The notes beneath the pieces are model-generated. The model made no database searches. It was not told the DNA's origin and saw nothing but the letters and a program-made list of their open reading frames with translations. Shown one piece after another: positions 26,127 through 35,394 of a stretch of DNA of 64,000 bases. A program made the position numbers and the translations under genes. Source of the stretch: Microvirga sp052114605 (GTDB lineage Bacteria > Pseudomonadota > Alphaproteobacteria > Rhizobiales > Beijerinckiaceae); the NCBI RefSeq assembly GCF_052114605.1, contig NZ_JBFRFB010000001.1, positions 124,001-188,000 on the forward strand, in the 5' to 3' direction. The first letter of the stretch is position 1. Each line of letters begins with the position of its first letter.

Positions 26127-27187
26127 TGGTCCGTCTCCGGTACGGGCGCCCAGATCACCTGGTCGATGCGGGAGGCGCCGGTAGCAAGCATCACGAGACG
26201 ATCGAAGCCGAGCGCGATGCCGCTGGCCTCAGGCATATGCGCAAGCGCCGCCAGGAAATCCTCATCGACGGGATAGCTCTCGCCATAGACCCGCATCTTC
26301 TCCGCCATCTCCGCCTCGAACCGGCGTCGCTGCTCTCGGGCATCGGTGAGTTCCCCGAAGGCATTGGCAAGCTCGACGCCGCAGGCATAAAGCTCGAACC
26401 GCTCCGCAACGCGCGGGTCGCGCGCGGTAGGCCGAGCGAGCGCCGCCTCGGCAACCGGGTATTCATCGAGGATCGTGGCGCGGCCGAGGCCGAGATTGGG
26501 TTCGACCCGCTCCACGATGACTCGGCTGAACAGATCGGACCAGGTGTCGTCTTCGGCCACCCGCAACCCGGCCTGGCGCAGGCTGGCGGCAAGATGGCCG
26601 CGATCGGTCGTGCCGTCTACGTCGATAGATGCGAGAAGGTCGATCCCGGCAAACCTGTGGAAGGCTTCCGCCACGCTCAAGCGCTCAGGCTCCTGAAACG
26701 GGTCGGTGGTACGGCCACGATAGGTGAGGGTCCGGGTGCCGGCTGTCTCGGCTGCGAGCGGCAGCAACTCGGCGCAATCCCGCATCAGGGTCTCGTATCC
26801 CTCACCGGCCCGATACCATTCGAGCATGGTGAATTCCGGGTGGTGCAGGGGCCCACGTTCCCGGTTGCGGTAGACATGGGCGAAGCAGGCTATCCTTGCC
26901 TCGCCCGCCGCCAGCAGCTTCTTGCAGGCGAATTCGGGCGAAGTGTGCAGGTAGAGCGGGGTCCTCGATCCACCGTGACCGATGGCCTCGGTGGCGAAAG
27001 CATGGAGATGGGCCTCGTTTCCGGGAGAAACCTGGAGCGTTGCGGTATCGACCTCCACGAAGTCACAGGCGGCGAAGAAACCTCGGAAAGCCGCCTGAAT
27101 CCGGTTCCTCCCCAGGAGAAACGGGCGCCTGTCCGCGTGGACATGCGGCGTCCACCAGGGCGAGGGGGCGGGCATGGCGTTTTCCAT
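26123..27187 (-). CDS. epmA: EF-P beta-lysine ligase EpmA (PoxA/GenX)
   Basis: EpmA is a truncated lysyl-tRNA-synthetase paralogue that adenylates beta-lysine and attaches it to a lysine of EF-P. The roughly 354-residue product shows PWWTPHVHADRRPFL at the start. It keeps class II synthetase motifs (YLHTSPEFACKKLL, FAHVYRNRERGPLHHPEF, GIALGFDRLVML) and lacks the anticodon-binding domain. ATG codons at 27187 and 27175 are both possible starts. It is divergent from efp with 141 bases between them. Confidence 0.93.
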   Translation of the reverse strand: MENAMPAPSPWWTPHVHADRRPFLLGRNRIQAAFRGFFAACDFVEVDTATLQVSPGNEAHLHAFATEAIGHGGSRTPLYLHTSPEFACKKLLAAGEARIACFAHVYRNRERGPLHHPEFTMLEWYRAGEGYETLMRDCAELLPLAAETAGTRTLTYRGRTTDPFQEPERLSVAEAFHRFAGIDLLASIDVDGTTDRGHLAASLRQAGLRVAEDDTWSDLFSRVIVERVEPNLGLGRATILDEYPVAEAALARPTARDPRVAERFELYACGVELANAFGELTDAREQRRRFEAEMAEKMRVYGESYPVDEDFLAALAHMPEASGIALGFDRLVMLATGASRIDQVIWAPVPETDH

Positions 27188-27328
27188 CACAGAGGGCTTC
27201 CATAAGGTCAGACTGGCGATTTGCGCCAAGATAGGCTAGTTGCGGCAGCGAAACCGATTTTCATCGTCGCTGGGGCAGGGCCGCCCGGCTCCACCGACGC
27301 ACCCTATCTGTCACAAGGAAAGCTCCCC

Positions 27329-27895
27329 GTGAAGGTCATCGCCTCTACGCTCCGCAAAGGCAATGTCGTCGATATGGACGGCAAACTCTATGTCGTGCTC
27401 ACTGCTCAGAATATCCACCCCGGCAAGGGCACCCCGGTGACCCAGCTCGACATGCGCCGCATCTCCGACGGCGTGAAGGTCTCCGAGCGTTACCGCACCA
27501 CTGAGCAGGTCGAGCGCGCCTTCGTGGAAGACCGTGAACACACCTACCTCTATGAGGACGGTGAGGGCTTCCACTTCATGAACCCCGAATCCTACGATCA
27601 GCTGGTCGTGCCGCAAGACATCATCGGCGACCTGAAGCCCTACCTTCAGGAAAACATGGCCGTCATGCTGTCCACCCATAACGGCGTGCCGATCTCGCTT
27701 GAGCTGCCCGCCCGCGTGACCCTCGAGATCACCGAGACCGAGCCGGTCGTGAAGGGCCAGACAGCTTCTTCCTCCTACAAGCCCGCCATTCTGTCGAACG
27801 GCGTGCGCACCCTGGTGCCCCCGCATATCCAGACGGGAACCCGCGTCGTGATCATGACGGAAGACGGCTCCTACGTGGAGCGCGCGAAGGACTGA
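27329..27895 (+). CDS. efp: Elongation factor P
   Basis: EF-P eases ribosome stalling at consecutive prolines. The 188-residue product starts at a GTG with AAGGAA upstream and reads MKVIASTLRKGNVVDMDGK. Lys33 in NIHPGKGTP is the site that EpmA would beta-lysylate, in agreement with the adjoining epmAB genes. Three beta-barrel domains are present as in all EF-P proteins. A palindromic repeat follows the stop codon. Confidence 0.97.
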   Translation: MKVIASTLRKGNVVDMDGKLYVVLTAQNIHPGKGTPVTQLDMRRISDGVKVSERYRTTEQVERAFVEDREHTYLYEDGEGFHFMNPESYDQLVVPQDIIGDLKPYLQENMAVMLSTHNGVPISLELPARVTLEITETEPVVKGQTASSSYKPAILSNGVRTLVPPHIQTGTRVVIMTEDGSYVERAKD

Positions 27896-27914
27896 GGTTC
27901 TTCCGTTACGCTCC

Positions 27915-28006
27915 GCGTCATCATCGGCCTTGTGCCGGTGATCCCGATTGTCTGAAGCGCCGCGCTTTTCTAATCGGGGTGGCCGGGACAAGCCCGGCCA
28001 TGACGT
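27915..28006. repeat. Bimodular palindromic repeat, copy 1
   Basis: Two hairpin modules are joined by a spacer of about 28 bases. The first is built on ATCGGCCTTGTGCCGGTGAT and the second on GGCCGGGACAAGCCCGGCC, with CGTCAT and ATGACG at the outer ends. The whole element aligns along about 90 nt with 57887-57975 in the same orientation and with 47453-47541 inverted. It lies after efp. Confidence 0.8.
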
Positions 28007-28107
28007 CGAAGTATCGATCTGCTTACGATAACCCTTGAAGGGCAGGAGATTTCGGTGGAGGTTCACCGGGTTTTCTGCCCTTTCGTTTTCGAGGAGCCAA
28101 GCCCTTC

Positions 28108-29292
28108 ATGGCGAGCCTTGCGTTCAACCCCATCAATCCCCTGGTCGCGGATGTGGGCAGCCCTCCAATCCCGGAAGCACAGAGCTGGCTGAAGCGCTAT
28201 GACGGTGCCTATGGCCCGCTGATGAACCTCTCCCAGGCCGTGCCGGGCAATCCGCCGCATGAAAGCTTCCTGGAGCGCCTGTCCGCCGCCGCAGGCTTGG
28301 CGACGAGCGCCCAATATGGCCCGATCAACGGGGGCAACGAGCTGCGGGCTACCTACGCTGCCGAGATGTCACGGCTCTACGAGGGCCGAATCGAAGCGCA
28401 GGACATCGCGGTCACGGCAGGCTGCAACATGGCCTTTTTCGCCGCCATGATGCTGCTGGCCCATCGCGGCGAGGCTGTGCTGGTGCCGACGCCTTGGTAC
28501 TTCAACCACCAGATGACCCTCGATATGCTGGGTATCGAGCCCCGCCCGCTGCCGTGCCGCCCGGAAAACGGGTTCGTGCCGAGGCCTGAGGATGCGGAGG
28601 CGCTGATCGACGACAAGGTGCGCACCATCGTCCTCGTCACGCCCAACAACCCGACCGGGGCCGTCTATCCCGCGCATGTCATCGAAAGCTTCGCCGAGCT
28701 GTGCCGCCGCCGCGGCATTTACCTCGTGATCGACGAGACTTACCGGGACTTTCTGCCGCAGGACATGAAGAATCCACACAGCCTTTTCACGGCCGAGGCC
28801 TGGCGTGATACGGTGATCCAGCTCTACTCGTTCTCGAAATCCTACGCCATTCCCGGTCACCGGATGGGGGCGATAACGGCGGATGCCGGCCTTATCGAGC
28901 AGATCGCCAAGATTCTGGACTGCATCCAGATCTGCCCGCCCCGAACCGCTCAGGCCGTTCTGCCTTGGGCCATCGATGGGTTGCGCGACTGGCGGGAGGC
29001 CAACCGGGCCGAGATCAACCAGCGCGCCGCCGTGTTCCAGGCGGCTCTCGCCCCTCTACCGGAGTGGCAAATCGAATCGGTCGGTGCCTATTTCGCCTAT
29101 GTCCGGCACCCCTTCGAGGGCACCAAGGCCCAGGTCGTAGCCGAAAAGCTGGCGACCGAGCGGGGTGTTCTCTGCCTTCCCGGAAGCTATTTCGGACCGG
29201 GCCAGGAAAGGTATCTACGCATTGCAATCGCCAATGTAAGCGCGGCAATTCTCGAAAGGCTGACCGCTCGGATGGATGGTCTAACACTCTGA
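28108..29292 (+). CDS. PLP-dependent class I/II aminotransferase
   Basis: The 394-residue protein is a fold-type I aminotransferase. It contains TPNNPTGAVYPAHVI, VIDETYRDF and the PLP-lysine segment SFSKSYAIPGHRMG. The group fits the aspartate/aromatic or MalY-like aminotransferases; specificity is not clear from sequence. GAGGAG lies 16 bases before the start, a long gap for a ribosome site. No biosynthetic partner is adjacent. Confidence 0.88.
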   Translation: MASLAFNPINPLVADVGSPPIPEAQSWLKRYDGAYGPLMNLSQAVPGNPPHESFLERLSAAAGLATSAQYGPINGGNELRATYAAEMSRLYEGRIEAQDIAVTAGCNMAFFAAMMLLAHRGEAVLVPTPWYFNHQMTLDMLGIEPRPLPCRPENGFVPRPEDAEALIDDKVRTIVLVTPNNPTGAVYPAHVIESFAELCRRRGIYLVIDETYRDFLPQDMKNPHSLFTAEAWRDTVIQLYSFSKSYAIPGHRMGAITADAGLIEQIAKILDCIQICPPRTAQAVLPWAIDGLRDWREANRAEINQRAAVFQAALAPLPEWQIESVGAYFAYVRHPFEGTKAQVVAEKLATERGVLCLPGSYFGPGQERYLRIAIANVSAAILERLTARMDGLTL

Positions 29293-29389
29293 TTCGTCAC
29301 CAGGGCTGTCCGGATAATCTGTGCGGCTGCCCTTGGCAGGAGTGCGATGCGGTTGTTACTCTGGATTCCAAGCAGCATCCCTCGTGTGG

Positions 29390-30526
29390 ATGCCCAAGGA
29401 TTCTGAGTTGACCGTTAAAGCCGATGCGACGAACGAATTTGACGATCGACGCGCGGACCCGTCTCCCGGGGCCGAGGGCGGCTCGTCATGGATCGCGCAG
29501 GCAGCCTCGTCGTCACGACGGCACCAGAAGCGTCGCTCCACGCGCAGCTACGCGGCGCTCGACCTCGGCACCAACAATTGCCGCCTGCTGATCGCGGAGC
29601 CCGCGCATTATGGGTTTCGCGTCGTCGATGCGTTCTCGCGGATCGTCCGGCTCGGCGAAGGCTTGGGGCTCGGCAATATGCTCAGCGACGACGCTATCGA
29701 GCGCACGATAGATGCCCTGCGCATCTGCCGAGACAAGATGGCCGCCAAGGATGTATCGCGGGCGCGCCTCGTCGCGACGGAGGCATGCCGCCTTGCCGAT
29801 AACGGCGCGTCCTTCATCGAGCGTGTGCGCAACGACCTCGAACTCGAACTGGAGATCGTAGACCGCAAGACGGAGGCCTATCTCGCGGTGACCGGCTGCG
29901 CGGCTTTGGCCGATCCCAAGGCGCAATCGGTCATCGTGTTCGATATCGGTGGCGGCTCCACGGAGATCGCCTGGGTCGACGGCCCGCCGCCTCATGCCTT
30001 CGCCGATCCCTGCAAGCGCATCCGCGCGTGGGATTCGCTGCCCGTCGGCGTCGTGACCCTTGCCGAACGCTATGGCGGCATCGATGTGACGCCCGAGAGC
30101 TTCGAGGGCATGGTCGAAGAGGTATCCGAACTCCTCCTCGATTTCGCGCTCATTGCAGCGGCAGCGGGCCGTGCTCCTAACTTCCATCTGCTCGGCACGT
30201 CGGGAACCGTCACCACGGTCGGCGGCATTCACCTGGGGCTGGAGCGCTATGACCGGCGCAAGGTCGATGGGATGTGGATGTGCAATGCCGACATCTCGAC
30301 AGTCATGACCCGCCTGCTGCATTCCGATTTCCAGCAGCGGGCTGAAAACCCTTGCATCGGCAGGGAACGCGCCGATCTGGTTCTCGCCGGCTGCGCCATT
30401 CTCGAAGCGATCCGCCGGGCATTCCCCTCGGATCGCTTACGTATTGCAGACCGTGGTCTGCGCGAAGGAATTTTGATGAATATGATGCGTGAGGACAGCG
30501 TCTGGCGGGGAGGCTCGCAGCGGTGA
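29390..30526 (+). CDS. Ppx/GppA-family phosphatase
   Basis: The family hydrolyses polyphosphate or pppGpp. The 378-residue product has the sugar-kinase/actin-like core YAALDLGTNNCRLLIAEP, RTIDALRICRDKM, TEACRLADN and VFDIGGGSTEIAW. It is short, like the alphaproteobacterial exopolyphosphatase-like form without C-terminal HD and extra domains. The start may be ATG 29390 or the TTG at 29408, which has a better AAGGA site. It overlaps rlmE by four bases (GTGA), so the two are coupled. Confidence 0.88.
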   Translation: MPKDSELTVKADATNEFDDRRADPSPGAEGGSSWIAQAASSSRRHQKRRSTRSYAALDLGTNNCRLLIAEPAHYGFRVVDAFSRIVRLGEGLGLGNMLSDDAIERTIDALRICRDKMAAKDVSRARLVATEACRLADNGASFIERVRNDLELELEIVDRKTEAYLAVTGCAALADPKAQSVIVFDIGGGSTEIAWVDGPPPHAFADPCKRIRAWDSLPVGVVTLAERYGGIDVTPESFEGMVEEVSELLLDFALIAAAAGRAPNFHLLGTSGTVTTVGGIHLGLERYDRRKVDGMWMCNADISTVMTRLLHSDFQQRAENPCIGRERADLVLAGCAILEAIRRAFPSDRLRIADRGLREGILMNMMREDSVWRGGSQR

Positions 30527-31224
30527 CGGCTAGCAAGTCAGGCTCGGGTGTCCGCAATCTCAAGCAGCGCGTGAAAACGGCGAACAAGCGGTCCCTCTCG
30601 TCCCAGAAATGGCTGGAGCGCCAGCTCAACGATCCTTATGTGGCGCGCGCCAAGCGTGAAGGCTACCGCTCGCGCGCGGCCTTCAAGCTTTTGGAGATCG
30701 ACGAGAAGTACCACCTACTCAAACCCGGCCAGCGCATCGTGGACCTGGGCGCCGCGCCCGGCGGCTGGTCGCAGATCGCCGCCAGGAAGGTGGGGCCGAA
30801 GGGCAAGGTCGTCGGCATCGATCTCCTGCCCATCGACCCCATGGCGGGCGTGGATTTCATCGAGTTGGACTTCCTGGACGAGAGCGCTCCCGGCAGGCTC
30901 ATCGAGCTTCTCGGTGGTCAGGCCGATGTGGTCATGTCCGATATGGCGGCGAACACGACCGGCCATAAGAAGACCGATCACCTGCGGATCATCGGCCTTG
31001 CCGAAGCCGCGATCTATTTCGCCCGCGAGATCCTGGCGCCGGGCGGTGCCTTCGTCGCCAAGGTGTTCCAGGGCGGCACGGAATCGCAACTCCTCACGGA
31101 CCTAAAGCGGGATTTTGCCGTGGTCCGGCACGTCAAGCCTGCGGCAAGCCGCGCCGACTCGGCGGAACTCTACGTGCTGGCGACCGGTTTTCGGGGTACG
31201 ACCGACCGGGAACTTGAGGGCTGA
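30523..31224 (+). CDS. rlmE: 23S rRNA 2'-O-methyltransferase RlmE (FtsJ)
   Basis: RlmE methylates U2552 of 23S rRNA at the 2'-O position. The 233-residue product has the SAM motif VDLGAAPGGWSQ near residue 76, DVVMSDMAANTTGH and the catalytic lysine in FVAKVFQGG. A basic N-terminal extension of about 30 residues precedes the core, as in other Hyphomicrobiales. It begins with GTG overlapping the Ppx/GppA stop. Confidence 0.95.
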   Translation: MTASKSGSGVRNLKQRVKTANKRSLSSQKWLERQLNDPYVARAKREGYRSRAAFKLLEIDEKYHLLKPGQRIVDLGAAPGGWSQIAARKVGPKGKVVGIDLLPIDPMAGVDFIELDFLDESAPGRLIELLGGQADVVMSDMAANTTGHKKTDHLRIIGLAEAAIYFAREILAPGGAFVAKVFQGGTESQLLTDLKRDFAVVRHVKPAASRADSAELYVLATGFRGTTDRELEG

Positions 31225-31265
31225 CGGCCCGCTTGCGTGGTCGCCATAACAGAAGGACCACGCAT

Positions 31266-32201
31266 ATGACCGTCCATAAGATCGGCATCATCGGCCTCGG
31301 CAAGATCGCGCAGGATCAGCACCTGCCGGTCATCAAATCCAATCCGGATTTCGAGCTCCTGGCCGTGTCGAGCACGCGCGGCCTGTCGCATGAGGACGCG
31401 AAGTATACGTTCCAGGATTACCATGAACTGCTGAAGGTTCCTGAACTCGACGTTGTTGCGATCTGCACGCCGCCGCAGGTCCGCCATCAGATCGCGCGGG
31501 ATGCGCTGCTGGCGGGAAAGAGCGTGCTTCTGGAAAAGCCGCCCGCCGCGACTTTAAGCGAGCTGGAAGACCTGCGGGTGCTGGCCGAGAGGGCCGGCAA
31601 GACGATCTTCACCACCTGGCATTCCCAGTACAACAAGGCCGTCGACGAGGCGAAGAAGGCGCTCGCCGGCTGGTCCATCAAGCGGCTCCTGGTGACCTGG
31701 AAGGAAGATGTGCGCCATTGGCATCCCGGTCAGGAATGGATCTGGCAGGCGGGCGGCTTCGGCATCTTCGATCCCGGCATCAACGCGCTGTCCATCGTGA
31801 CCCGCATCATGCCCGAGCCGATCTTCATCAAGACGTCGACGCTGCAGTTTCCCTCCAACAGGGATGCGCCGATCGCAGCTAATCTGGAGTTCCAGACCGG
31901 CCACACCGACGGCAATCTCCAGGCCGTCTTCGACTGGCGCCAGACCGGCCCGCAGAGCTGGGACATCGAGGTGGAAACCGACGCCGGTTTCACATTGAAG
32001 CTCTCGCAAGGCGGCAGCTGCCTCGAAATCGACGGGCGTCTCGTGGTGCAGGAGCAGCCCCAGGAATATCAGGGCATCTATCGCCGCTTCGACGCACTCC
32101 TCACCCTCAACCGGTCGGAGGTGGACGACACGCCGTTCCGATTGGTGGCGGACGCGTTCATGATCGGGAAAAGGGTGCAGGTGGATCCATTCGTGGAATA
32201 A
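31266..32201 (+). CDS. Gfo/Idh/MocA oxidoreductase, aldose 1-dehydrogenase-like
   Basis: The 311-residue protein has an N-terminal Rossmann fold (KIGIIGLGKIAQDQHLPV) and EKPPAATLSELEDL with the catalytic-lysine EKP motif. The segment KEDVRHWHPGQEWIW and GGFGIFDPGINALSI strongly resembles NAD(P)-dependent D-galactose or L-arabinose 1-dehydrogenases of non-phosphorylative sugar catabolism. No lactonase or dehydratase gene is nearby, so the pathway is inferred only from the enzyme. Confidence 0.85.
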   Translation: MTVHKIGIIGLGKIAQDQHLPVIKSNPDFELLAVSSTRGLSHEDAKYTFQDYHELLKVPELDVVAICTPPQVRHQIARDALLAGKSVLLEKPPAATLSELEDLRVLAERAGKTIFTTWHSQYNKAVDEAKKALAGWSIKRLLVTWKEDVRHWHPGQEWIWQAGGFGIFDPGINALSIVTRIMPEPIFIKTSTLQFPSNRDAPIAANLEFQTGHTDGNLQAVFDWRQTGPQSWDIEVETDAGFTLKLSQGGSCLEIDGRLVVQEQPQEYQGIYRRFDALLTLNRSEVDDTPFRLVADAFMIGKRVQVDPFVE

Positions 32202-32340
32202 CAAAGCCTGTAGGGAACCATTTCGCTGTTCAGGCATGATCGTAATGAGCGCTCCCCGGTGAGGGAGAGGGCGTCCGCTTCGTAGCGACGCAAAACGCTT
32301 TTGCTGGATCGAGAGCGCACGCAAGCGTGGAGGTTTGATC

Positions 32341-32802
32341 ATGCAACGGCACTTGATTTTATCTGCGATCATGGCCGGTACGGCAGGACTGATCCTGGTC
32401 AGCTCATTGCCGGCTTCTGCCCTGACGATGAAGGAATGTAGCGACAAGTATAAGGCTGCCCAAGCAGGCGGGACCCTCGGGGCGATGAAGTGGAACGATT
32501 TCCGCAAGGCGGAATGTGGAATGACAGCGGCTCCAGCGACAACCGGGGCTGTGACACCTCAGACCCAGGCAAAGCCATCGACGGGGCAGCCCAATGCGCC
32601 GCTGGTGCGAGGCAATGTGGTCTTCCCGACGACCGTCTCGTCGAAATACTCGACTGAATCCGTTGGGAAAGCCCGGATGCATACCTGCCTCGATCAATAC
32701 AAAGCCAATCAGGCAGCCGGCGGAACAAGCAATGGCGGCTTGAAATGGATTGAGAAGGGCGGCGGCTACTATTCGCAGTGCAACGCCCATCTGAAAGGCT
32801 GA
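32341..32802 (+). CDS. Secreted protein with a duplicated Cys/Lys-Trp motif
   Basis: The 153-residue product starts at ATG 32341 with GGAGG upstream. Residues 1-27 form a signal peptide. Two repeat units follow: CSDKYKAAQAGGTLGAMKW with a closing Cys near residue 60, and CLDQYKANQAAGGTSNGGLK with a closing Cys near the end. A Pro/Thr/Ala-rich linker joins them. Each unit has the form C-x3-Y-K-A...G...KW...C. Related secreted proteins occur in Hyphomicrobiales, but I know no function. Confidence 0.75.
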   Translation: MQRHLILSAIMAGTAGLILVSSLPASALTMKECSDKYKAAQAGGTLGAMKWNDFRKAECGMTAAPATTGAVTPQTQAKPSTGQPNAPLVRGNVVFPTTVSSKYSTESVGKARMHTCLDQYKANQAAGGTSNGGLKWIEKGGGYYSQCNAHLKG

Positions 32803-32818
32803 GGAGAGCCGTTCAACC

Positions 32819-32860
32819 GCTCGTCATTCCAGGCCCCGTCACGCCTCTGGAATGACGAGC
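32819..32860. terminator. Fourteen-bp hairpin between convergent genes
   Basis: GCTCGTCATTCCAG at 32819-32832 and CTGGAATGACGAGC at 32847-32860 pair perfectly around a 14-base loop. No long T-run follows on either strand. It lies between the convergent secreted-protein and dienelactone-hydrolase genes and may end both transcripts or act as a repeat. Confidence 0.6.
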
Positions 32861-32866
32861 GAGGTG

Positions 32867-33724
32867 TTAAGCCAAATTCTTCTTCAAGAATCCGACCGTC
32901 CGGCTCCAGGCGAGATCGGCTGTTTCCTTATCGTAACGGGCAGCGTTGGTGTCGTTGTTGAAGGCGTGGTTGGCGCCCTCGTAGACATAAATCTCGTAGG
33001 TCTTCCCGGCCTGCTTGAGTGCCGCTTCATAGGCGGGAATGCCTGCATTGATGCGTTCATCCAGTCCGCCATAGTGCAGCATCATGGCCGCCTGGATCTT
33101 CGGCACATCCTCGGCCTTCGGCTGGCCGCCATAATAGGCGACGCCTGCATTGAGGTTCGGCTCGTTCACGGCGAGATTGTTCACCGCGCCGCCGCCCCAG
33201 CAGAAGCCGATGGCGCCGACCTTGCCGTTGCTGTCGGGCCGTCCCTTAAGGTAGGCCACCGCCGCCTTGCCGTTGGCGATGACATCCGGCTGCTTCAACT
33301 GCCCGATCATCTCGCGGCCCTTCTCCTCGTCGGCGGGCGTGCCGCCCATGGGCGAGAGGTAATCGAGGCCGAGCGCGATGAAACCTTCAGTCGCCATGCG
33401 CCGGGTGACATCCTTGATATGCGGGTTGAGGCCCCGGTTCTCGTGGATAACGATCACGGTCGGCAGCTTGCCGGAGGCGCCCTTGGGTTTCACGAGATAG
33501 CCTTTGAGGCCCTGCGCGCCAGGAATGTCCACGATCTCCGCAGTGATCCTCGGGTCGCCTTCCGGCACGGTCTGCGCTTGCGCGTAGTTGTTCTGCAGGA
33601 TCGGAAGCAGGGCTGTTGCTGCAGCCGTGCTGCCGGCGAGCGCCGCGAGCTTGTCGAGGAAGTTGCGGCGGTTCATGCCGCCATGGGTGAAGTCGTCGTA
33701 GAGGTCGATGATACGTTTGTCCAA
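32867..33724 (-). CDS. Tat-exported dienelactone hydrolase-family protein
   Basis: The 285-residue alpha/beta hydrolase of the dienelactone hydrolase family has the nucleophile in GFCWGGG, an acid in GGLDERI and the histidine in GANHAF. The RRNFLDKLAALAG segment near residue 18 is a twin-arginine signal, so the enzyme should act outside the cytoplasm. A TTG at 33724 is the likely start because AGGAGG lies seven bases upstream. The substrate is unknown. It follows the MFS transporter gene on the same strand. Confidence 0.88.
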   Translation of the reverse strand: MDKRIIDLYDDFTHGGMNRRNFLDKLAALAGSTAAATALLPILQNNYAQAQTVPEGDPRITAEIVDIPGAQGLKGYLVKPKGASGKLPTVIVIHENRGLNPHIKDVTRRMATEGFIALGLDYLSPMGGTPADEEKGREMIGQLKQPDVIANGKAAVAYLKGRPDSNGKVGAIGFCWGGGAVNNLAVNEPNLNAGVAYYGGQPKAEDVPKIQAAMMLHYGGLDERINAGIPAYEAALKQAGKTYEIYVYEGANHAFNNDTNAARYDKETADLAWSRTVGFLKKNLA

Positions 33725-33763
33725 GGTCGCCTCCTGGTTACCTCAGGCGATAGTAACGCGCTT

Positions 33764-35221
33764 CTATCGCCGTTCCACCTCCTCACCGAGATTTGTTGTG
33801 CCGTCGCCCATGCCTGTAGCGGGGGGCTTCCTCTCGACGGCCCGATGGCCTGACATCTCCGCGCCAGCCGTTGGATGAAGGCCCATGAAGATGAAGCCGG
33901 CAAGCGCGGAAACCGTCGCTACGGCCCAGAAGGCGGGGCCGAAATCCTCGGCCGCGATGGCTGTCCTGCCCTGCCAATGGGCGGCCGCTTCCACCACATA
34001 GGCGCCGAAGGCCACGCCGATGCTGAGCGCCACCTGCTGCGCCGCGCTCGACAGGCTCGTGGCATAGCTCATGTCGCGCTTGGAGATTTCCGCGTAGCCG
34101 ATGGCGTTGAGGCTCGTGAATTGCAGCGAGCGGAAACAGCCGCCGATGAAGAGGATGGCCATGATCAACCAATGAGGCGTCGAAGGCGTGAAGAACCCGT
34201 TGAAGGCCACGAAAGCCGCCCCGATGAAGGCATTGATCACCAGCACACTACGGAAGCCGACGCGCTCCAGGATGCGCCTGGCCATGGTCTTCATGAACAG
34301 CGCGCCGACCGCCGCAATGAAGGTGAGAGATCCCGAGGCGACCGGGCTCAGGCCGAATCCGACCTGGAGCATCAGCGGCAGGAGAAAGGGGATGGCGCCG
34401 ATCCCGATCCGGAAAAGCGAACCGCCGAGAACGCTGATACGGAAGGTCGGGACCTTGAGGAGCTTGAGCTGAAGCACCGGATGCGGGGTCCGTCTTGCGT
34501 GCCAGACGTAAGCCGCCACGCACAGTGCGCCGATGATGATGCAGCCCAGGGAAACCTCTTCCGGAATGAGATGCCGCCCGCCCGAGGCAAAGCCCAGCAT
34601 GAGGAGAGCAAGCCCCATGCCTGACAAAAGGAAGCCAAGGATGTCGAGAGGCGGCGTGTCCTCTTCCCGGATATTCGGAATGAAGATCGTGGCGAGCACG
34701 ATCCCGAGGATGCCGATCGGAATGTTGATGAAGAAGATCCAGCGCCAGTGGAAATAAGTGGTGATGAAGCCGCCCAACGGCGGACCGACCACGGGGCCGA
34801 TGAGGGCAGGGATGGTGAGCGTGGCCAGGGCCTGCACCACCTCGTTGCGGGGCACGCTCCGCAGCAGCACGAGACGCCCGACCGGCACCATCATGGCCCC
34901 GCCCATGCCCTGGACGAACCGGGCGATCACGAACCCTTCGAGGGACTGCGCTCCGGCGCAGGCGAGCGAGCCCGCCATGAACACGCCGATGGCGATGGTG
35001 AAGATGGTGCGCGAACCGTACTTGTCCGCCACCCAGCCGGAGATCGGGATGAAGATGGCCAAGCTGATGAGATAGGATGTGAGAGCAAGCTTCAGCGCAA
35101 TCGGGTCGGTCCCCAGATCCTGCGCGATCATGGGGAGCGAGGTCGAAATCACCGTCGAATCCATGTTTTCCATGAAAAGCGCGGTGGCGATGATGAGGGG
35201 AAGGAGGCGGACTTGGCGCAT
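33764..35221 (-). CDS. DHA2-type MFS multidrug transporter
   Basis: The 485-residue membrane protein has 14 predicted helices and the DHA2 signatures MDSTVISTSLPMIAQDLG near the start and RFVQGMGGAMMVPVGR in helix 4 to 5, followed by GPVVGPPLGGFI. Drug or solute export by proton exchange is expected. I take ATG 35221; a GTG at 35233 is also in frame. The 3' end is 39 bases from the dienelactone-hydrolase start. No regulator gene is adjacent. Confidence 0.88.
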   Translation of the reverse strand: MRQVRLLPLIIATALFMENMDSTVISTSLPMIAQDLGTDPIALKLALTSYLISLAIFIPISGWVADKYGSRTIFTIAIGVFMAGSLACAGAQSLEGFVIARFVQGMGGAMMVPVGRLVLLRSVPRNEVVQALATLTIPALIGPVVGPPLGGFITTYFHWRWIFFINIPIGILGIVLATIFIPNIREEDTPPLDILGFLLSGMGLALLMLGFASGGRHLIPEEVSLGCIIIGALCVAAYVWHARRTPHPVLQLKLLKVPTFRISVLGGSLFRIGIGAIPFLLPLMLQVGFGLSPVASGSLTFIAAVGALFMKTMARRILERVGFRSVLVINAFIGAAFVAFNGFFTPSTPHWLIMAILFIGGCFRSLQFTSLNAIGYAEISKRDMSYATSLSSAAQQVALSIGVAFGAYVVEAAAHWQGRTAIAAEDFGPAFWAVATVSALAGFIFMGLHPTAGAEMSGHRAVERKPPATGMGDGTTNLGEEVERR

Positions 35222-35394
35222 GACCTTTGGCACTTAACTTCCGAACAACGCATTGCATAGCCATTTGATGCAAGGCAGGTCTGCTGGGAAATGCGTCCTT
35301 AGCTCTTTGCGAAAGCGAAACACCATGCTACGGACCCGTGCCAACTCGACAAAGCGATATCGCTTGCCTCACCGCGCACCCGAAGGAGTTGGCC

